Counted from the first letter of the stretch, positions 33,677 to 43,070 are shown. The stretch: 64,000 bases of DNA from Paenibacillus_AR mesotrionivorans (GCF_046098205.1 NZ_JBJURJ010000006.1:324602-388601), one strand, 5' to 3'. Made by a program: numbers and translations. The notes: generated by a model from the sequence alone, not told the origin.

Positions 33677-34150
33677 ATGGAATCGCAGTCGTATATGGAT
33701 TTGGATAAACAGCTTTGCTTCGCATTGTACGCTTGCTCCAAGGAAATCACCAAGATGTACCGCCCCCTTCTGGCGCCGCTGGGACTCACCTATACCCAGT
33801 ACATCACCCTGTTGGCCATCTGGAAGGAAGGTCGGATGAAGGTCAAGGATTTGGGCGAGGTGCTTTACCTGGATTCGGGCACGCTGACCCCCCTTCTGAA
33901 GAAGCTGGAGGCCAGTGGGTTCGTGAAACGGACCCGGGACGCCCAGGACGAGCGCAATGTCTGGATCGAAGTCACAGAGGAAGGGCGCAAGCTTCGGGAG
34001 CAAGCTGCGCATATCCCGCAAACCGCCTTTTGCCGCAGCGGCATGACTCCGGAGGAGGCCATTTCCCTTCACCGTCAATTAAAGGAGCTGCTTGCCCGGC
34101 TGGACGGCTTCGTTCCATTTCAACTTCCGCATACCGAGCTTGAAACTTGA
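33677..34150 (+). CDS. ohrR: MarR-family organic peroxide sensor OhrR
   Basis: A 157-residue winged-helix repressor. The peroxide-sensing Cys14 lies in KQLCFALYACSKEITKMYRP, the OhrR signature; TYTQYITLLAIW and LYLDSGTLTPLLKKLEASGF are the recognition-helix region. Cys119 (TAFCRSG) is 105 residues beyond Cys14, the same separation as the reactive and resolving Cys of two-Cys OhrR proteins of the Xanthomonas type, so oxidation to an intersubunit disulfide is plausible. GGAGG lies upstream. Cotranscribed with gpx. Confidence 0.92.
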   Translation: MESQSYMDLDKQLCFALYACSKEITKMYRPLLAPLGLTYTQYITLLAIWKEGRMKVKDLGEVLYLDSGTLTPLLKKLEASGFVKRTRDAQDERNVWIEVTEEGRKLREQAAHIPQTAFCRSGMTPEEAISLHRQLKELLARLDGFVPFQLPHTELET

Positions 34151-34179
34151 ATAATCCACTATACCAAGGAGGCCATATC

Positions 34180-34674
34180 ATGTCCGTTCATGATTTTTCC
34201 GTCAAAAATATCCGCGGCGAAGAGGTATCTCTCTCCCAATACGCCGGCAAGCTGCTGCTGATTGTCAATACGGCCAGCAAGTGCGGGCTCACTCCCCAAT
34301 ATGACGGCTTGCAAAAGCTCTACGAGCAGTACGGGCCGGAAAAGCTGATGATCCTGGGTTTCCCCTGCAACCAGTTCAACCATCAGGAGCCGGGCAGTGA
34401 GGATGAAATCGCCTCCTTCTGCAAGCTCAATCACGGCGTCACCTTCCCGCTGTTTGCCAAAATCGATGTGAACGGCTACAATGCCGATCCTCTCTACAAA
34501 TATTTGACCAAGGAAGCTCCGGGACTGTTGGGCATCAAAGCGATCAAGTGGAACTTCACCAAGTTCCTCGTGGACGGAAACGGCAAGGTGCTGAAGCGTT
34601 TCGCCCCCACCGATGCCCCGGAGGAAATCGGCAAGTTTATCGAGAAGCTGCTGGCCTCCGGCGCACACGCCTAA
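34180..34674 (+). CDS. Glutathione peroxidase-family (thiol) peroxidase
   Basis: A 164-residue peroxidase of the GPx/BsaA family that reduces hydroperoxides, probably with thioredoxin. The peroxidatic Cys35 is in NTASKCGLTPQY; FPCNQFNHQEPGS carries the Gln/second Cys region, and SFCKLNHGVTFPLF the likely resolving Cys; KWNFTKFLVDGNG contains the catalytic Trp/Asn. ATG 34180 follows AAGGAGG. It lies 29 bases after ohrR, the place an ohr gene usually occupies. Confidence 0.92.
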   Translation: MSVHDFSVKNIRGEEVSLSQYAGKLLLIVNTASKCGLTPQYDGLQKLYEQYGPEKLMILGFPCNQFNHQEPGSEDEIASFCKLNHGVTFPLFAKIDVNGYNADPLYKYLTKEAPGLLGIKAIKWNFTKFLVDGNGKVLKRFAPTDAPEEIGKFIEKLLASGAHA

Positions 34675-34685
34675 ACGCATACAAA

Positions 34686-34726
34686 CAAGACCCTCCACCT
34701 GCCTTGCGGCGGGCGGGGGGTCTTTG
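34686..34726. terminator. Bidirectional terminator between gpx and the aminopeptidase
   Basis: AAGACCCTCC pairs with GGGGGGTCTTT (one bulge) around a GC-rich loop, between converging genes; T-runs are short. Confidence 0.65.
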
Positions 34727-34736
34727 TATGTTGGGA

Positions 34737-35996
34737 TCAGCCCAGTGTGCCCGGGGCCCAATTGCCATTGCGGAACACAGCTTCAACGGTGCCGTCATAA
34801 CGTTCGCCGTCAATATCCATATCCGCCGAACCCAGCATAAAGTCGGTGTGGACCAGACTCACGTTGGCGCCGCGGGCAATCAGCTCCTCCTTGGAATAGG
34901 TAGTGCCGTTCTCTATGTTGGTGGGATAGGCGCTGCCCAGAGCCAAGTGGCAGGAGGCATTCTCGTCGATGCCGGTGTTATAGAAAATCCGGCGCAGGTC
35001 CGAAATTGGGGAATGGTACGGCACCAAGGCCACCTCACCCAGATAGCGGGCATTTTCATCCGTATCCAAAAGCGCTGCCAAATGCTCCTCTCCCACCTCA
35101 GCCTGGAAGCCAACTACCTTGCCGTCCTTGAAGGTCAGGGAGAATCCGTCTACGAGACGGCCGTTCAGGTTCAAGGGCATGGTGCTCTTCACAGTGCCGT
35201 TTACGCCGGTGCGCTTCGGCATGGTGTATACCTCTTCGGTAGGCATGTTGGCCACAAAATAAACGCCGAAGCCGTTGTTTTTGCCGCCGCCCAGCCAACG
35301 GTGATTCTCAGCCAGCTCCACCACCAGATCGGTGCCCGGGGCTTTGAAGTGGAGGGACTTGTAGTTCTTGGCGTTCAATGCATTGCGCTTGGCCAGAAGC
35401 ACATCCAGATGCTCCTTCCAGGCAGCTACCGGATCGGGCGTATCCACCCGGTTCATCTTGAAAAGGGTCTGCCACATGGCATCCACCCGCTCGTTCTCAG
35501 GCAGGTCGGCGAATACCTTGGAGGCCCACGCATGGGTAGGAGCCTTCACCAGACACCAGCTGAAGTCGCTGTTGCGGACATAACGCTGGAAGGTTTGCCG
35601 GGCCAAGGAAGCGGCCTTGTTGGCACGGGACACCTTTTTGCCGTCGATGCCGTTGTACAGATCCGGGTCTGGCACCTTGATGTTCAACAGAGCACCGCCG
35701 CCTTCTGCCAGCTGCTCCATCATCTTGGCCGTCCATTGGGGATAAAAATCGAAGCTTTCATCCGGCGCATGCTCGAAACGGGCACGGGTGACCTGCTCGT
35801 CATCCCATTGAACCTGCACATACTTGGCACCCGCCTGGTAAGCCCGGCGGACAATCTTGCGGGTCAGCTCCACTGTTTCCAACGGGGATTCGATAAACAG
35901 CACCTGCCCGGGTTGGATGTTCACCCCGATCCGGAGCACCAGCTCCGCATATTTTTCCAGCATGTGATCGAATTCCTGATGATTCATACCGCTCAT
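34737..35996 (-). CDS. ampS: M29-family aminopeptidase (AmpS/thermophilic aminopeptidase type)
   Basis: A 419-residue cytosolic metallo-aminopeptidase. The N-terminal domain has KYAELVLRIGVNIQPGQVLF, and the catalytic C-terminal domain has EVALVPYHSPISDLRRIFYN, GSAYPTNIENGTTYSKEELI and VSLVHTDFMLGSADMDIDG, containing the Glu, His and Asp ligands of the two-metal site. Broad N-terminal residue removal is the family activity. AGGAGG precedes the ATG; the MFS gene lies 42 bases upstream in the same direction. Confidence 0.92.
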   Translation of the reverse strand: MSGMNHQEFDHMLEKYAELVLRIGVNIQPGQVLFIESPLETVELTRKIVRRAYQAGAKYVQVQWDDEQVTRARFEHAPDESFDFYPQWTAKMMEQLAEGGGALLNIKVPDPDLYNGIDGKKVSRANKAASLARQTFQRYVRNSDFSWCLVKAPTHAWASKVFADLPENERVDAMWQTLFKMNRVDTPDPVAAWKEHLDVLLAKRNALNAKNYKSLHFKAPGTDLVVELAENHRWLGGGKNNGFGVYFVANMPTEEVYTMPKRTGVNGTVKSTMPLNLNGRLVDGFSLTFKDGKVVGFQAEVGEEHLAALLDTDENARYLGEVALVPYHSPISDLRRIFYNTGIDENASCHLALGSAYPTNIENGTTYSKEELIARGANVSLVHTDFMLGSADMDIDGERYDGTVEAVFRNGNWAPGTLG

Positions 35997-36038
35997 AGCA
36001 AAAACCTCCTGTTGATTGTTTGTTAGAAATGCGTGTGT

Positions 36039-37478
36039 TTACGCGCCCGCTCCTGCCTGCGGTTCCGCATCACGGATAGAGATTCTTCTGGCGGAAATGG
36101 CCAAGGCTACCAGACATACACCTGCAGCCGTCCAGAAAACGGCATGCAGAGCGCCCAGCATCGCCTCCGCCTCCGGCCTGACGCCAGACAACTGATTCAA
36201 CCGGGTGGAATACAAGGAAACGGACAGGGCAATACCCGTCACCATCCCCACGTTGCGCACCAGAGCGTTCAGCCCGCCCGCCGTCCCCAGCTTGGACTTG
36301 GGTACGGCCCCCATGATGCTGGAGTTGTTGGGGGACTGGAACAAACCGCCGCCGATGCCGAACAAGGCCAGGTGCAGAGCGACGGTCCAGGCGGATTCCT
36401 GTGTGCCCAGGGTGTTCAGCAGCATAAAGGCCAGTGCGTTAATGCCCAGCCCGGCCGTCGTCAGAAGCTTGTACCCGATGCGGTCGGAAAGCCAGCCGGA
36501 GAATGGGGCCACCACGGCCATAAACACCGGGTTCACCATCATGACGTAGCCGGTCTTCTCGGGGGAGAAGCCCAGCACCCCCTGCATGTAGAAGGGCATC
36601 ATCACATTAATGAAGAAGAGGGCGATGAAGGAAAACAACGCTGCGATGTTGCCTACGGCAAAGGTGCGGTTCCGGTACAGGGTGAAGTCCAGCATCGGAT
36701 AACGCGTCCGCCGCTCCCAATAATAGAAGAGAGCAAGAACTACCAGCGAAGCGAGGCCGCCTGCGATTACCGCTCCCGTCATCCAGCCCCATTCCTGGGC
36801 ATTGGAGAGAATGTAGAGCAGCGCCGATATCCCCACCATAAACAGCACAGACCCGGTGTAATCGAAGGGCTCCTGGGGCTTCTTATCCCCGCTTCGGGGC
36901 AGGATCACCAATCCGGCGGCAAAGCCGATAATCCCGATGGGCACGTTGATCCAGAAGATCGACGGCCAGCCCAGATGGTCCACCAGAATTCCGCCGATGC
37001 CCGGCCCGGTCAGAGACCCCAGGGACACCATGGTGCCGACGATGCCAATGGCCTTGCCCCGGTCGCCGGCGGTGAAGGTCTCCGCCACAATGGCCTGGCT
37101 GTTGGTCATCAGACACGATGCCCCTAGCGCCTGGAGAATCCGGGAGAGGATCAGAGCCGTCAGTGTGCCCGACCAGGCGCACAGGGCTGAACCCAAGGCA
37201 AACAGCAAAAAGCCGCCGTTGTACACCCGGCTGCGTCCGAACAAATCGGAGAGTTTGCCCATAATCGGCAGCGTGGCGCAAATGGTCAGCAGGTATGCGG
37301 TCAGCACCCACTGGACGTCATGGAGGGGAACCGCAAGCTCATGTGAAATGGTGGGCAGAGCCACATTGGCTATGCTGCCGTCCAGCGTGGCCATAAAGGT
37401 ACCCACTGAAACATTGGCCAGAACCGCCCACCGGCTGAAGCTGCGTCCTGCTCCGGAGGGAGACGCTGAAGGATTCAT
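36039..37478 (-). CDS. MFS transporter, DHA2 (EmrB/QacA) drug-efflux type
   Basis: A 479-residue membrane protein with 14 predicted helices. Motif A is GKLSDLFGRSRVYNGGF; motif C-like GLTGPGIGG appears as GSLTGPGIGGILVDHLGWPS, characteristic of DHA2 antiporters, and FWINVPIGIIGF follows. It probably exports hydrophobic cations or other toxic compounds using proton motive force; substrate unknown. AGGAGTG precedes the ATG. It diverges from the permease at 37679 and is followed by ampS. Confidence 0.9.
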   Translation of the reverse strand: MNPSASPSGAGRSFSRWAVLANVSVGTFMATLDGSIANVALPTISHELAVPLHDVQWVLTAYLLTICATLPIMGKLSDLFGRSRVYNGGFLLFALGSALCAWSGTLTALILSRILQALGASCLMTNSQAIVAETFTAGDRGKAIGIVGTMVSLGSLTGPGIGGILVDHLGWPSIFWINVPIGIIGFAAGLVILPRSGDKKPQEPFDYTGSVLFMVGISALLYILSNAQEWGWMTGAVIAGGLASLVVLALFYYWERRTRYPMLDFTLYRNRTFAVGNIAALFSFIALFFINVMMPFYMQGVLGFSPEKTGYVMMVNPVFMAVVAPFSGWLSDRIGYKLLTTAGLGINALAFMLLNTLGTQESAWTVALHLALFGIGGGLFQSPNNSSIMGAVPKSKLGTAGGLNALVRNVGMVTGIALSVSLYSTRLNQLSGVRPEAEAMLGALHAVFWTAAGVCLVALAISARRISIRDAEPQAGAGA

Positions 37479-37678
37479 GCGGATGACACTCCTATCTCTC
37501 GTTGAAATTTGCTTTCCTCGCGCACATTCTATTGATTATACACCCGCACTTGGGCTCTTGTGAAATCCTTTATCCCCGGGTAGCCGCATAGGCATCCGCC
37601 CGCACCCTCCCTATCCGCCTGCATAGGCTGGAGTACAAGAAGCATACGAGCTTTTTGCATACGGGAGGTGGCGTACAG

Positions 37679-39085
37679 ATGGATATTACACTGGTTTCGG
37701 TCCATTGGCTGTATCTGCTGTTTATTGTGCTCATTATCGGCTTCATGATCCGGCGTCTGGATACGACGGTGCTGTGCATCTCCGGGATTTTTCTGCTGGG
37801 GCTATTGGCCACCGGCGATCTTCCCCGATCCGTCAGCGGGGTCTTCGGCAGCTTCATCTATGCCATCAAAGAGCTGCTGGGCACCATTCTGATCATCTCC
37901 ATCATCGTGGGACTCAGCCGGGTGCTGACCCGGTCCGGCATCAATGAAACCATGATCTCCCCCTTCGCCCGGCTGATCCGGAGTCCCGGATTGGCGTATT
38001 GGGTGACCGGTATCCTGATGATGGTGATCTCCTGGTTCTTCTGGCCGTCTCCCGCCGTGGCGCTGATCGGCGCGGTGCTGCTTCCAGTCGCTGTCCGGGC
38101 CGGGCTGCCTGCTCTGGGTGTAGCGATGGCGATGAACTTGTTCGGACACGGCATCGCCCTCTCCAGCGATTACATTATCCAAGGCGCACCCAAGCTGACT
38201 GCGGATGCTGCCGGTATCCCTGTAGGCGATGTGGTCGCTGCAAGTGTTCCGTTGGTGCTGGTGATGGGCGCCGTGACCACCGCCGTAAGCTTCTGGTATA
38301 TGCGCCGGGATATGAAAAGCGGAGCCCTGACCATGAGCACCGGGCTGAAGGCGGACGTAGCCGCAGCAGGCTCTCCATCCGGCAGCGCTTCGGCTCCCCT
38401 CTCCCCCAGGATGCGGTTGTTCTTCGCCATCTTGGTGCCAGTTCTGTTTGCACTGGATGTGGTGCTGATGTTTACGATGAATCTGCAAGGCGGGGATGCC
38501 ACCGCTCTGATAGGCGGCACTGCGCTTCTCCTGATGCTGTTCATTTCCATGGCTGTCCACCGCAAAAAAGGGCTGGAGGAAGCGACCACCTATATGACTG
38601 ACGGCTTTTTATTCGGCTTCCGGATTTTCGGCCCCGTCATCCCCATCGCCGCCTTCTTCTACCTGGGGGACTCCGCCTTCTTCGAGCTGTTCGGCAAGGT
38701 GCTGCCGGAGGGCTCCCACGGCATCGTCAATGACCTGGGCAGCGCCCTGGCCTCCGCCGTGCCCCTGAATCCCGCCGTCGGCGCGGTGACGCTGACTGCT
38801 GTCGGCGCCATTACCGGGCTGGACGGCTCGGGTTTCTCCGGCATATCGCTGGCGGGCTCCATCGCCAATCTGTTCGCCGCCTCAATCGGCCACGGCATCG
38901 CCACGCTGACGGCCATGGGCCAGATCGCCGCCATCTGGGTAGGAGGCGGCACGCTGATCCCGTGGGCGCTGATTCCGGCAGCCGCCATCTGCGGCGTGGA
39001 CCCCTTCGAGCTGGCCCGCCGGAACGTGAAGCCCGTGGTGATCGGGCTGGCTGTCACAACGGTTTTCGCCATGTTCCTTCTGTGA
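37679..39085 (+). CDS. Multi-spanning permease, gluconate/anion-transporter-like
   Basis: A 468-residue membrane protein with about 11-12 helices. Blocks such as RRLDTTVLCISGIFLLGLLA, WPSPAVALIGAVLLPVAVRA and GHGIALSSDYIIQGAPKLTA, and a C-terminal VWVGGGTLIPW-type segment, suggest the GntP/NhaC-like ion-transporter superfamily, but I do not recognise an exact family. A hydrophilic Ala/Ser/Pro-rich loop near residues 215-245 separates two halves. ATG 37679 is used because GGGAGGTG lies about 8 bases upstream. Confidence 0.7.
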   Translation: MDITLVSVHWLYLLFIVLIIGFMIRRLDTTVLCISGIFLLGLLATGDLPRSVSGVFGSFIYAIKELLGTILIISIIVGLSRVLTRSGINETMISPFARLIRSPGLAYWVTGILMMVISWFFWPSPAVALIGAVLLPVAVRAGLPALGVAMAMNLFGHGIALSSDYIIQGAPKLTADAAGIPVGDVVAASVPLVLVMGAVTTAVSFWYMRRDMKSGALTMSTGLKADVAAAGSPSGSASAPLSPRMRLFFAILVPVLFALDVVLMFTMNLQGGDATALIGGTALLLMLFISMAVHRKKGLEEATTYMTDGFLFGFRIFGPVIPIAAFFYLGDSAFFELFGKVLPEGSHGIVNDLGSALASAVPLNPAVGAVTLTAVGAITGLDGSGFSGISLAGSIANLFAASIGHGIATLTAMGQIAAIWVGGGTLIPWALIPAAAICGVDPFELARRNVKPVVIGLAVTTVFAMFLL

Positions 39086-39147
39086 CGGGTCCGGGATGGG
39101 CGAGACCCCTTTACAAAACCAACCTACTACCCGCTGTCTCGGTTGAA

Positions 39148-39376
39148 CGGACCGTGGTTCCTTTACAAAAACCAACCTACTACCCCCCGTCCCGGGCTAT
39201 CGGACCGTGGTTCCGTTATTTTGCCAAAAAACCCGTTTTTGGTGGTTTCGCGGACACACGGTACGTTATTTCTCTCTGCAGGCCTCCAAACCGGCTGATT
39301 CCCTGCAAATAGCGGCTCCTCAGTCCGCATAAGTGGAAAAACAACTCGTTTTCGCCAAATAGGGGCTCCTCAGTCC
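39148..39376. repeat. Intergenic repeat R7 (+++-- with ~50-bp period)
   Basis: Direct copies at 39148-39166, 39201-39222 (CGGACCGTGGTTCCGTTATT) and 39251-39272 (CGGACACACGGTACGTTATT); inverted copies at 39307-39327 and 39357-39376 (AAATAGNGGCTCCTCAGTCC). Offsets are 53, 50 and 50. A 52-base segment starting CTTTACAAAA at 39109 is tandemly duplicated at 39161, explaining the extra copy. The copy at 39251 lies in 23 bases identical to R2. Confidence 0.85.
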
Positions 39377-39495
39377 TTTACGCAAGGGGATGCAGTTGGG
39401 TGGGCGCTCCAGCGTCTGCTCCAGGCGGTACAGGCGGGTGCGGTCGGTGACAGAAGGTCGGTAAGCCGCTGCAGTCAGTCCTTCAACTAAACAAA

Positions 39496-39537
39496 GAGCC
39501 GCCAGCGGAAGGTTGGTGCTTCCGTTAGCGGCCTTTT
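39496..39537. terminator. Bidirectional terminator
   Basis: GCCGCCAGCGGAAG and CTTCCGTTAGCGGC pair at 12 of 14 positions, followed by CTTTTG; AAAGA on the other side. It lies between converging genes. Confidence 0.7.
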
Positions 39538-39735
39538 GAGCAGGTGGGGCTGGCGGGATTAGTGGTGCTGATGGGGCTCGTGGAGCTGGTGGGGCTGGTG
39601 AGGTGAATAAAGCTAGTAGAACAGGTGTGGTAGTGAGGCTGGTGCAACTGGTTGGACTGGTGGGGCTAGGGGCTAGTGGAGCTGGTGGAGCTAGTGAGGC
39701 AACCGCTAGGGCTGCTGGGATTACTGGGGTTGCTG
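39538..39735. repeat. Degenerate GGAGCTGGTG-type low-complexity tract
   Basis: About 200 bases of imperfect GGNGCTNGTGG-like units with no ribosome site. The right end overlaps the final codons of the converging dehydrogenase gene, giving its Gln-rich C-terminus. Confidence 0.65.
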
Positions 39736-40983
39736 GGTTGCAGCATCCTGCCCCCGGGGCTGGAACAGCAGCTCTGCCGCTTCCCGCTCATACAGGCCCA
39801 GCCGCTTGGCCTCAGCCAGCAGACGGGAGGTGTTGCGCCGGCACAGCACTTCGATGTCCTGCAGCACCTCCGCCGCTCCCGAGCGGACGTGGCCGAAGAT
39901 GGCGGCGTCATAAAACCGGATGGCCCCCAAATTGGCCACAAAGTCGTTGACCACATGGATGCCCCGTTCCTTCAGCACCGCATCCCCCTCGGGGGAAACC
40001 GGAATGTTGGCTCCCTCCACCACAAGCGCCGCCCTCACCTGATGGGCATTGCCTGCATGAATCACATCCTCCAGCGCCGCCGGAACCAGAATCTCGCAGT
40101 CGATGTCCAGCCATTCCCCATTGGGCCGCACCCGGTCCTCCGGGCGAAAGCTGGCCGAAGCGAGCTCCCCGTGCTTCATCCGGCCCTGCACCAAGGCGGG
40201 CACATCCAGTCCGGCGGGGTTTTCCACCAGCAGATTGGCATCCGCTATGCCGACCACCCGGTATCCCATCCGGTGAAGCAAAAACGCGCAGCTCGCCCCC
40301 ACGCAGCCAAAACCCTGAACCACTACCCGGGCTCCTGCACCTCGCGCCTGGTCTTCAGGGACAGATCCGACAGGATGATCCTCAACGCCGGTTCCAGCGC
40401 CAGTGCCACCCCTGCTGTCCGTCTCCCCTTTGCGGTCACCGGCCTGCCGCAGAGCCCTCCAAGCCTCATCGGCACAATAGGCCGCGCCATAGCCGGTTAC
40501 CGCATCGTTCAGCAGAAATGTTCCGTCCACCGTTTCCTCCAGCAGCCTCCGGTAGGCCTGCAGCCCTTCCATCACATGGGGATCGCGCTTCATCGCAGGC
40601 GTAATCAGCTCCACCTGAAGCTCCTCCATCACCGCCAGCACATCCGCAAAGGCTACGCCCAAATCCCCGCCCAACGACACACCCGCCTGCAAATAGGGTT
40701 TCATGGCTCTCAGGAAACGGCCCAGCACCGCTTTGGCGTCCGGAGCCTTATAATCATAGGCGATACCCGCCTTGCAGCCGCCGGTGGTGACGCTGCCCCC
40801 GGCTTCATATTTATAGGCCATGACCTTGGCCAGACGCTCCACCTCCCGGCGGGTAACGGCCGGATGCATGCGGGTGCCGCCGCTGGCATACCCCTGCACA
40901 AAACGGTGAACGACCACCCAACCGGCAGCATCGGTCAAATGGTCGTTCCACTCCAGCACCAGGTACGGCTTTTCATTTCCCAT
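39721..40983 (-). CDS. Glu/Leu/Phe/Val dehydrogenase-family protein
   Basis: A 420-residue NAD(P)-dependent amino-acid dehydrogenase. The catalytic domain has YASGGTRMHPAVTRREVERL and KYEAGGSVTTGGCKAGIAYD with the catalytic Lys; GDLGVAFADV precedes ITPAMKRD. The cofactor motif is VVVQGFGCVGASCAFLLHR, then LVPAALEDVIHAGNA and VVEGANIPVSPEGDAVLKER. An unusual Gly/Asp/Arg-rich stretch of about 35 residues (around 190-225) separates the domains. Whether the substrate is Glu, Leu or another amino acid is uncertain. ATG 40983 follows GGGAGGGG. Confidence 0.85.
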   Translation of the reverse strand: MGNEKPYLVLEWNDHLTDAAGWVVVHRFVQGYASGGTRMHPAVTRREVERLAKVMAYKYEAGGSVTTGGCKAGIAYDYKAPDAKAVLGRFLRAMKPYLQAGVSLGGDLGVAFADVLAVMEELQVELITPAMKRDPHVMEGLQAYRRLLEETVDGTFLLNDAVTGYGAAYCADEAWRALRQAGDRKGETDSRGGTGAGTGVEDHPVGSVPEDQARGAGARVVVQGFGCVGASCAFLLHRMGYRVVGIADANLLVENPAGLDVPALVQGRMKHGELASASFRPEDRVRPNGEWLDIDCEILVPAALEDVIHAGNAHQVRAALVVEGANIPVSPEGDAVLKERGIHVVNDFVANLGAIRFYDAAIFGHVRSGAAEVLQDIEVLCRRNTSRLLAEAKRLGLYEREAAELLFQPRGQDAATQQPQ

Positions 40984-41093
40984 ACGCTTCCCCTCCCACA
41001 AGTGTCTCAAGGAATGGTGCCTGCATGCCATGCAAGCCTGCCTGATGTTCCTTTTTATACACTATGCATAGGAGGGAGCGTGTGTCCCCCTGC

Positions 41094-42413
41094 CTACCTG
41101 CCGAACACCTCCGCCGGAAGAGTGACTCTTTCCCAATTTTCTCCGCCGTCCCGTGTCCTCAAAAGCGCGTGGCTCTCCCGGTTGGCTTCCGCCAGCAGCC
41201 AGCCCAGCCGCTCATCCGCAAAGCAGATCCGGCTGACGCCTACAATGTCCGCCATGGGCGCCGTCTCCCATTTTTTGCCGCCGTCTCCGGTCACCATCAG
41301 CCCGCCCTCAATAGGGCCTGCTCCGGGAGTCAGCGCCACAAAGCCTCTGTCCGCGGAGAGGAAATGCATATCTCTGGCATACGGCCGCCCGCCGCGGAAT
41401 TGGCTGATCTTCCGCCAATTGCCGGGTAATTCGGCAGCGCTGCTGTAGTAGGAAGCCTCCAGGTTGGCGGGATTGAACAATAACACGGAGGCTGTATGCC
41501 CACCCGGCGCAGAAACGCCGATCACCGTCTGCCCCCGCTCCGCCTCCGGCAGCTCATCCAGCCGCCAGCCGCTGCCGCCATTGTCCGTGTAGGCCACAGC
41601 GGGTATCCGGCAGCCGTCATCCACCTCAGCGGGCTTCGCGCTCCCGGCACAGCCCGGCGCCACCACGTAGCCTGCCGCCCAACCCTGCAGTTGGCCGGTA
41701 AACACCGCCTTCTCCGGGACAAAACCCTCCAGCTTGCCATTGAAGGCCGCGGCTTCCCAAGAGGCGCCGCCGTCACGGGTGAGCAGAAGCTGATGAGCCG
41801 CAACCGCATATCCCCACCCTTTTGGACTGAGAGACAGAACCTCTGCCGTATACGGATTCCCCTCCTGTTGGGAAGTTTGCGTTTCCCACCGTGGAGTCCA
41901 ATGAGCCCCGCCGTCCGTTGTTTCATAGATGCCCTTGGACGAACATCCGAGAATCCCCTTCTGCTCCTGGCAGTCCGAGTTCCCCACCACAAACCCGCGG
42001 TCCCGCTCCACAGCTGCAAGTGCGGTTATATACATGCCGTCCGTCCCCACCTTGGTCCAATCCGTACCCCCGGTGGAGGTCCGACCTACAAAGGGGCCCG
42101 ACGTATTTTCCCCGGCTACCCAGCCGACCTTGTCGTTGACAAAATCCATCTGGTCAATCCGGAACCATAAATCCGTGTCATCCTCCTCCGGTGAAGCCCC
42201 CACTTCCGGAGTACCTGAACTTGCCTGCGCCACCGAAGGTGCGGAAGACGGCGGCAACGAACCTGCTTGAGGGGTCGCAGCATGAAGCTCCGGACTGCCG
42301 GAAGTCCCCGGCAACGCCTCCCCATTTGGACCACAGCCGGTTAACAAAACACCAGTAAGGGTGCAGAGCAGCGCCCAACGCAAAAAAGACCTTGCACGTT
42401 CCCTCGTATTCAT
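41094..42413 (-). CDS. Ycf48-like beta-propeller lipoprotein
   Basis: A 439-residue exported lipoprotein: a signal with WALLCTLTGVLLTGCGPNG (lipobox LTGC), then a Ser/Pro/Gln-rich linker (about 30-75). Repeated blades follow, such as DKVGWVAGENTSGPFVGRTS, GYAVAAHQLLLTRDGGASWE, LGWLLAEANRESHALLRTRD and DGGENW. These W/D-rich repeats match BNR/Ycf48 (PSII-stability-factor-like) propellers that are common outside photosynthetic organisms. Function is probably binding at the cell surface; no partner is adjacent. Confidence 0.8.
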   Translation of the reverse strand: MNTRERARSFLRWALLCTLTGVLLTGCGPNGEALPGTSGSPELHAATPQAGSLPPSSAPSVAQASSGTPEVGASPEEDDTDLWFRIDQMDFVNDKVGWVAGENTSGPFVGRTSTGGTDWTKVGTDGMYITALAAVERDRGFVVGNSDCQEQKGILGCSSKGIYETTDGGAHWTPRWETQTSQQEGNPYTAEVLSLSPKGWGYAVAAHQLLLTRDGGASWEAAAFNGKLEGFVPEKAVFTGQLQGWAAGYVVAPGCAGSAKPAEVDDGCRIPAVAYTDNGGSGWRLDELPEAERGQTVIGVSAPGGHTASVLLFNPANLEASYYSSAAELPGNWRKISQFRGGRPYARDMHFLSADRGFVALTPGAGPIEGGLMVTGDGGKKWETAPMADIVGVSRICFADERLGWLLAEANRESHALLRTRDGGENWERVTLPAEVFGR

Positions 42414-42511
42414 TCACACCACTCCTTTTCACCGTACCCTTAAAGCCATACGGATCTGCTGGATATGAATTAGACGCGGAACCGCAAGGCCCGGTTTAAT
42501 AGCACGGGGCA

Positions 42512-42883
42512 TTATGCCCGGCTGAAGGTTTTTTGGATCGCTTCGGATACTCTTTCCTTTTGGATCGGCTTCACCACAAAATCGCTGGCGCCGCTGCGGA
42601 TGGCATCCAGCACCATTTCCCGCTGGCCCATGGCCGAGCACATGACAACTTTAGCGGAAGCATCCATCGTCTTAATCTTCCGGAGAGCACTGACTCCATC
42701 CATCTCAGGCATGGTAATATCCATGGTGATCAAATCGGGTCTTACGAAATGGTACATATTGACCGCTTCCGCGCCGTTCTGCGCTTCCGCCACCACCTCA
42801 TGGCCCAATTCCTCCATAATGGTCCGCATGACCATCCGCATAAATGCCGTATCGTCCACAACCATTATTTTTTTCTTCTCCAT
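42512..42883 (-). CDS. cheY: CheY-type single-domain response regulator
   Basis: A 123-residue receiver domain only. IMVVDDTAFMRMVMR carries the acidic pair, LITMDITMPEMDGVSALRKI the phosphoacceptor Asp, VMCSAMGQ the Thr/Ser position (Ser), and DFVVKPIQKERV the conserved Lys. It matches the short chemotaxis CheY of Firmicutes. ATG 42883 was chosen because AAAGGAGTGG is upstream; a GTG at 42892 overlaps that site. No chemotaxis operon is adjacent, so its kinase lies elsewhere. Confidence 0.88.
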   Translation of the reverse strand: MEKKKIMVVDDTAFMRMVMRTIMEELGHEVVAEAQNGAEAVNMYHFVRPDLITMDITMPEMDGVSALRKIKTMDASAKVVMCSAMGQREMVLDAIRSGASDFVVKPIQKERVSEAIQKTFSRA

Positions 42884-43011
42884 TAATTCCACTCCTTTGG
42901 CTGGTGGTTTTGTCGTCTGTTACAATCAATGATACTACGTGGCTATGAACAAATACTGAACATGTGATGAAAGGCCCAAACATTTTCCCATATGCGACAA
43001 AAAAGACAAAA

Positions 43012-43045
43012 AAAGCCGTTCAGATTACTCTGAAAGCGGCTTATT
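43012..43045 (-). terminator. Terminator of mtlD
   Basis: On the minus strand AAGCCGCTTTCAGA pairs with TCTGAACGGCTT (two mismatches), followed by TTTTTGTCTTTTTT. Confidence 0.75.
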
Positions 43046-43070
43046 TTGCTATAGTTTGTCATGTCTGCAA

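Noticed and set aside
39676..41448. 590-codon open frame opposite the amino-acid dehydrogenase
   Set aside because: The opposite strand has the dehydrogenase motifs and a good ribosome site; this frame begins in a low-complexity tract and encodes no family.
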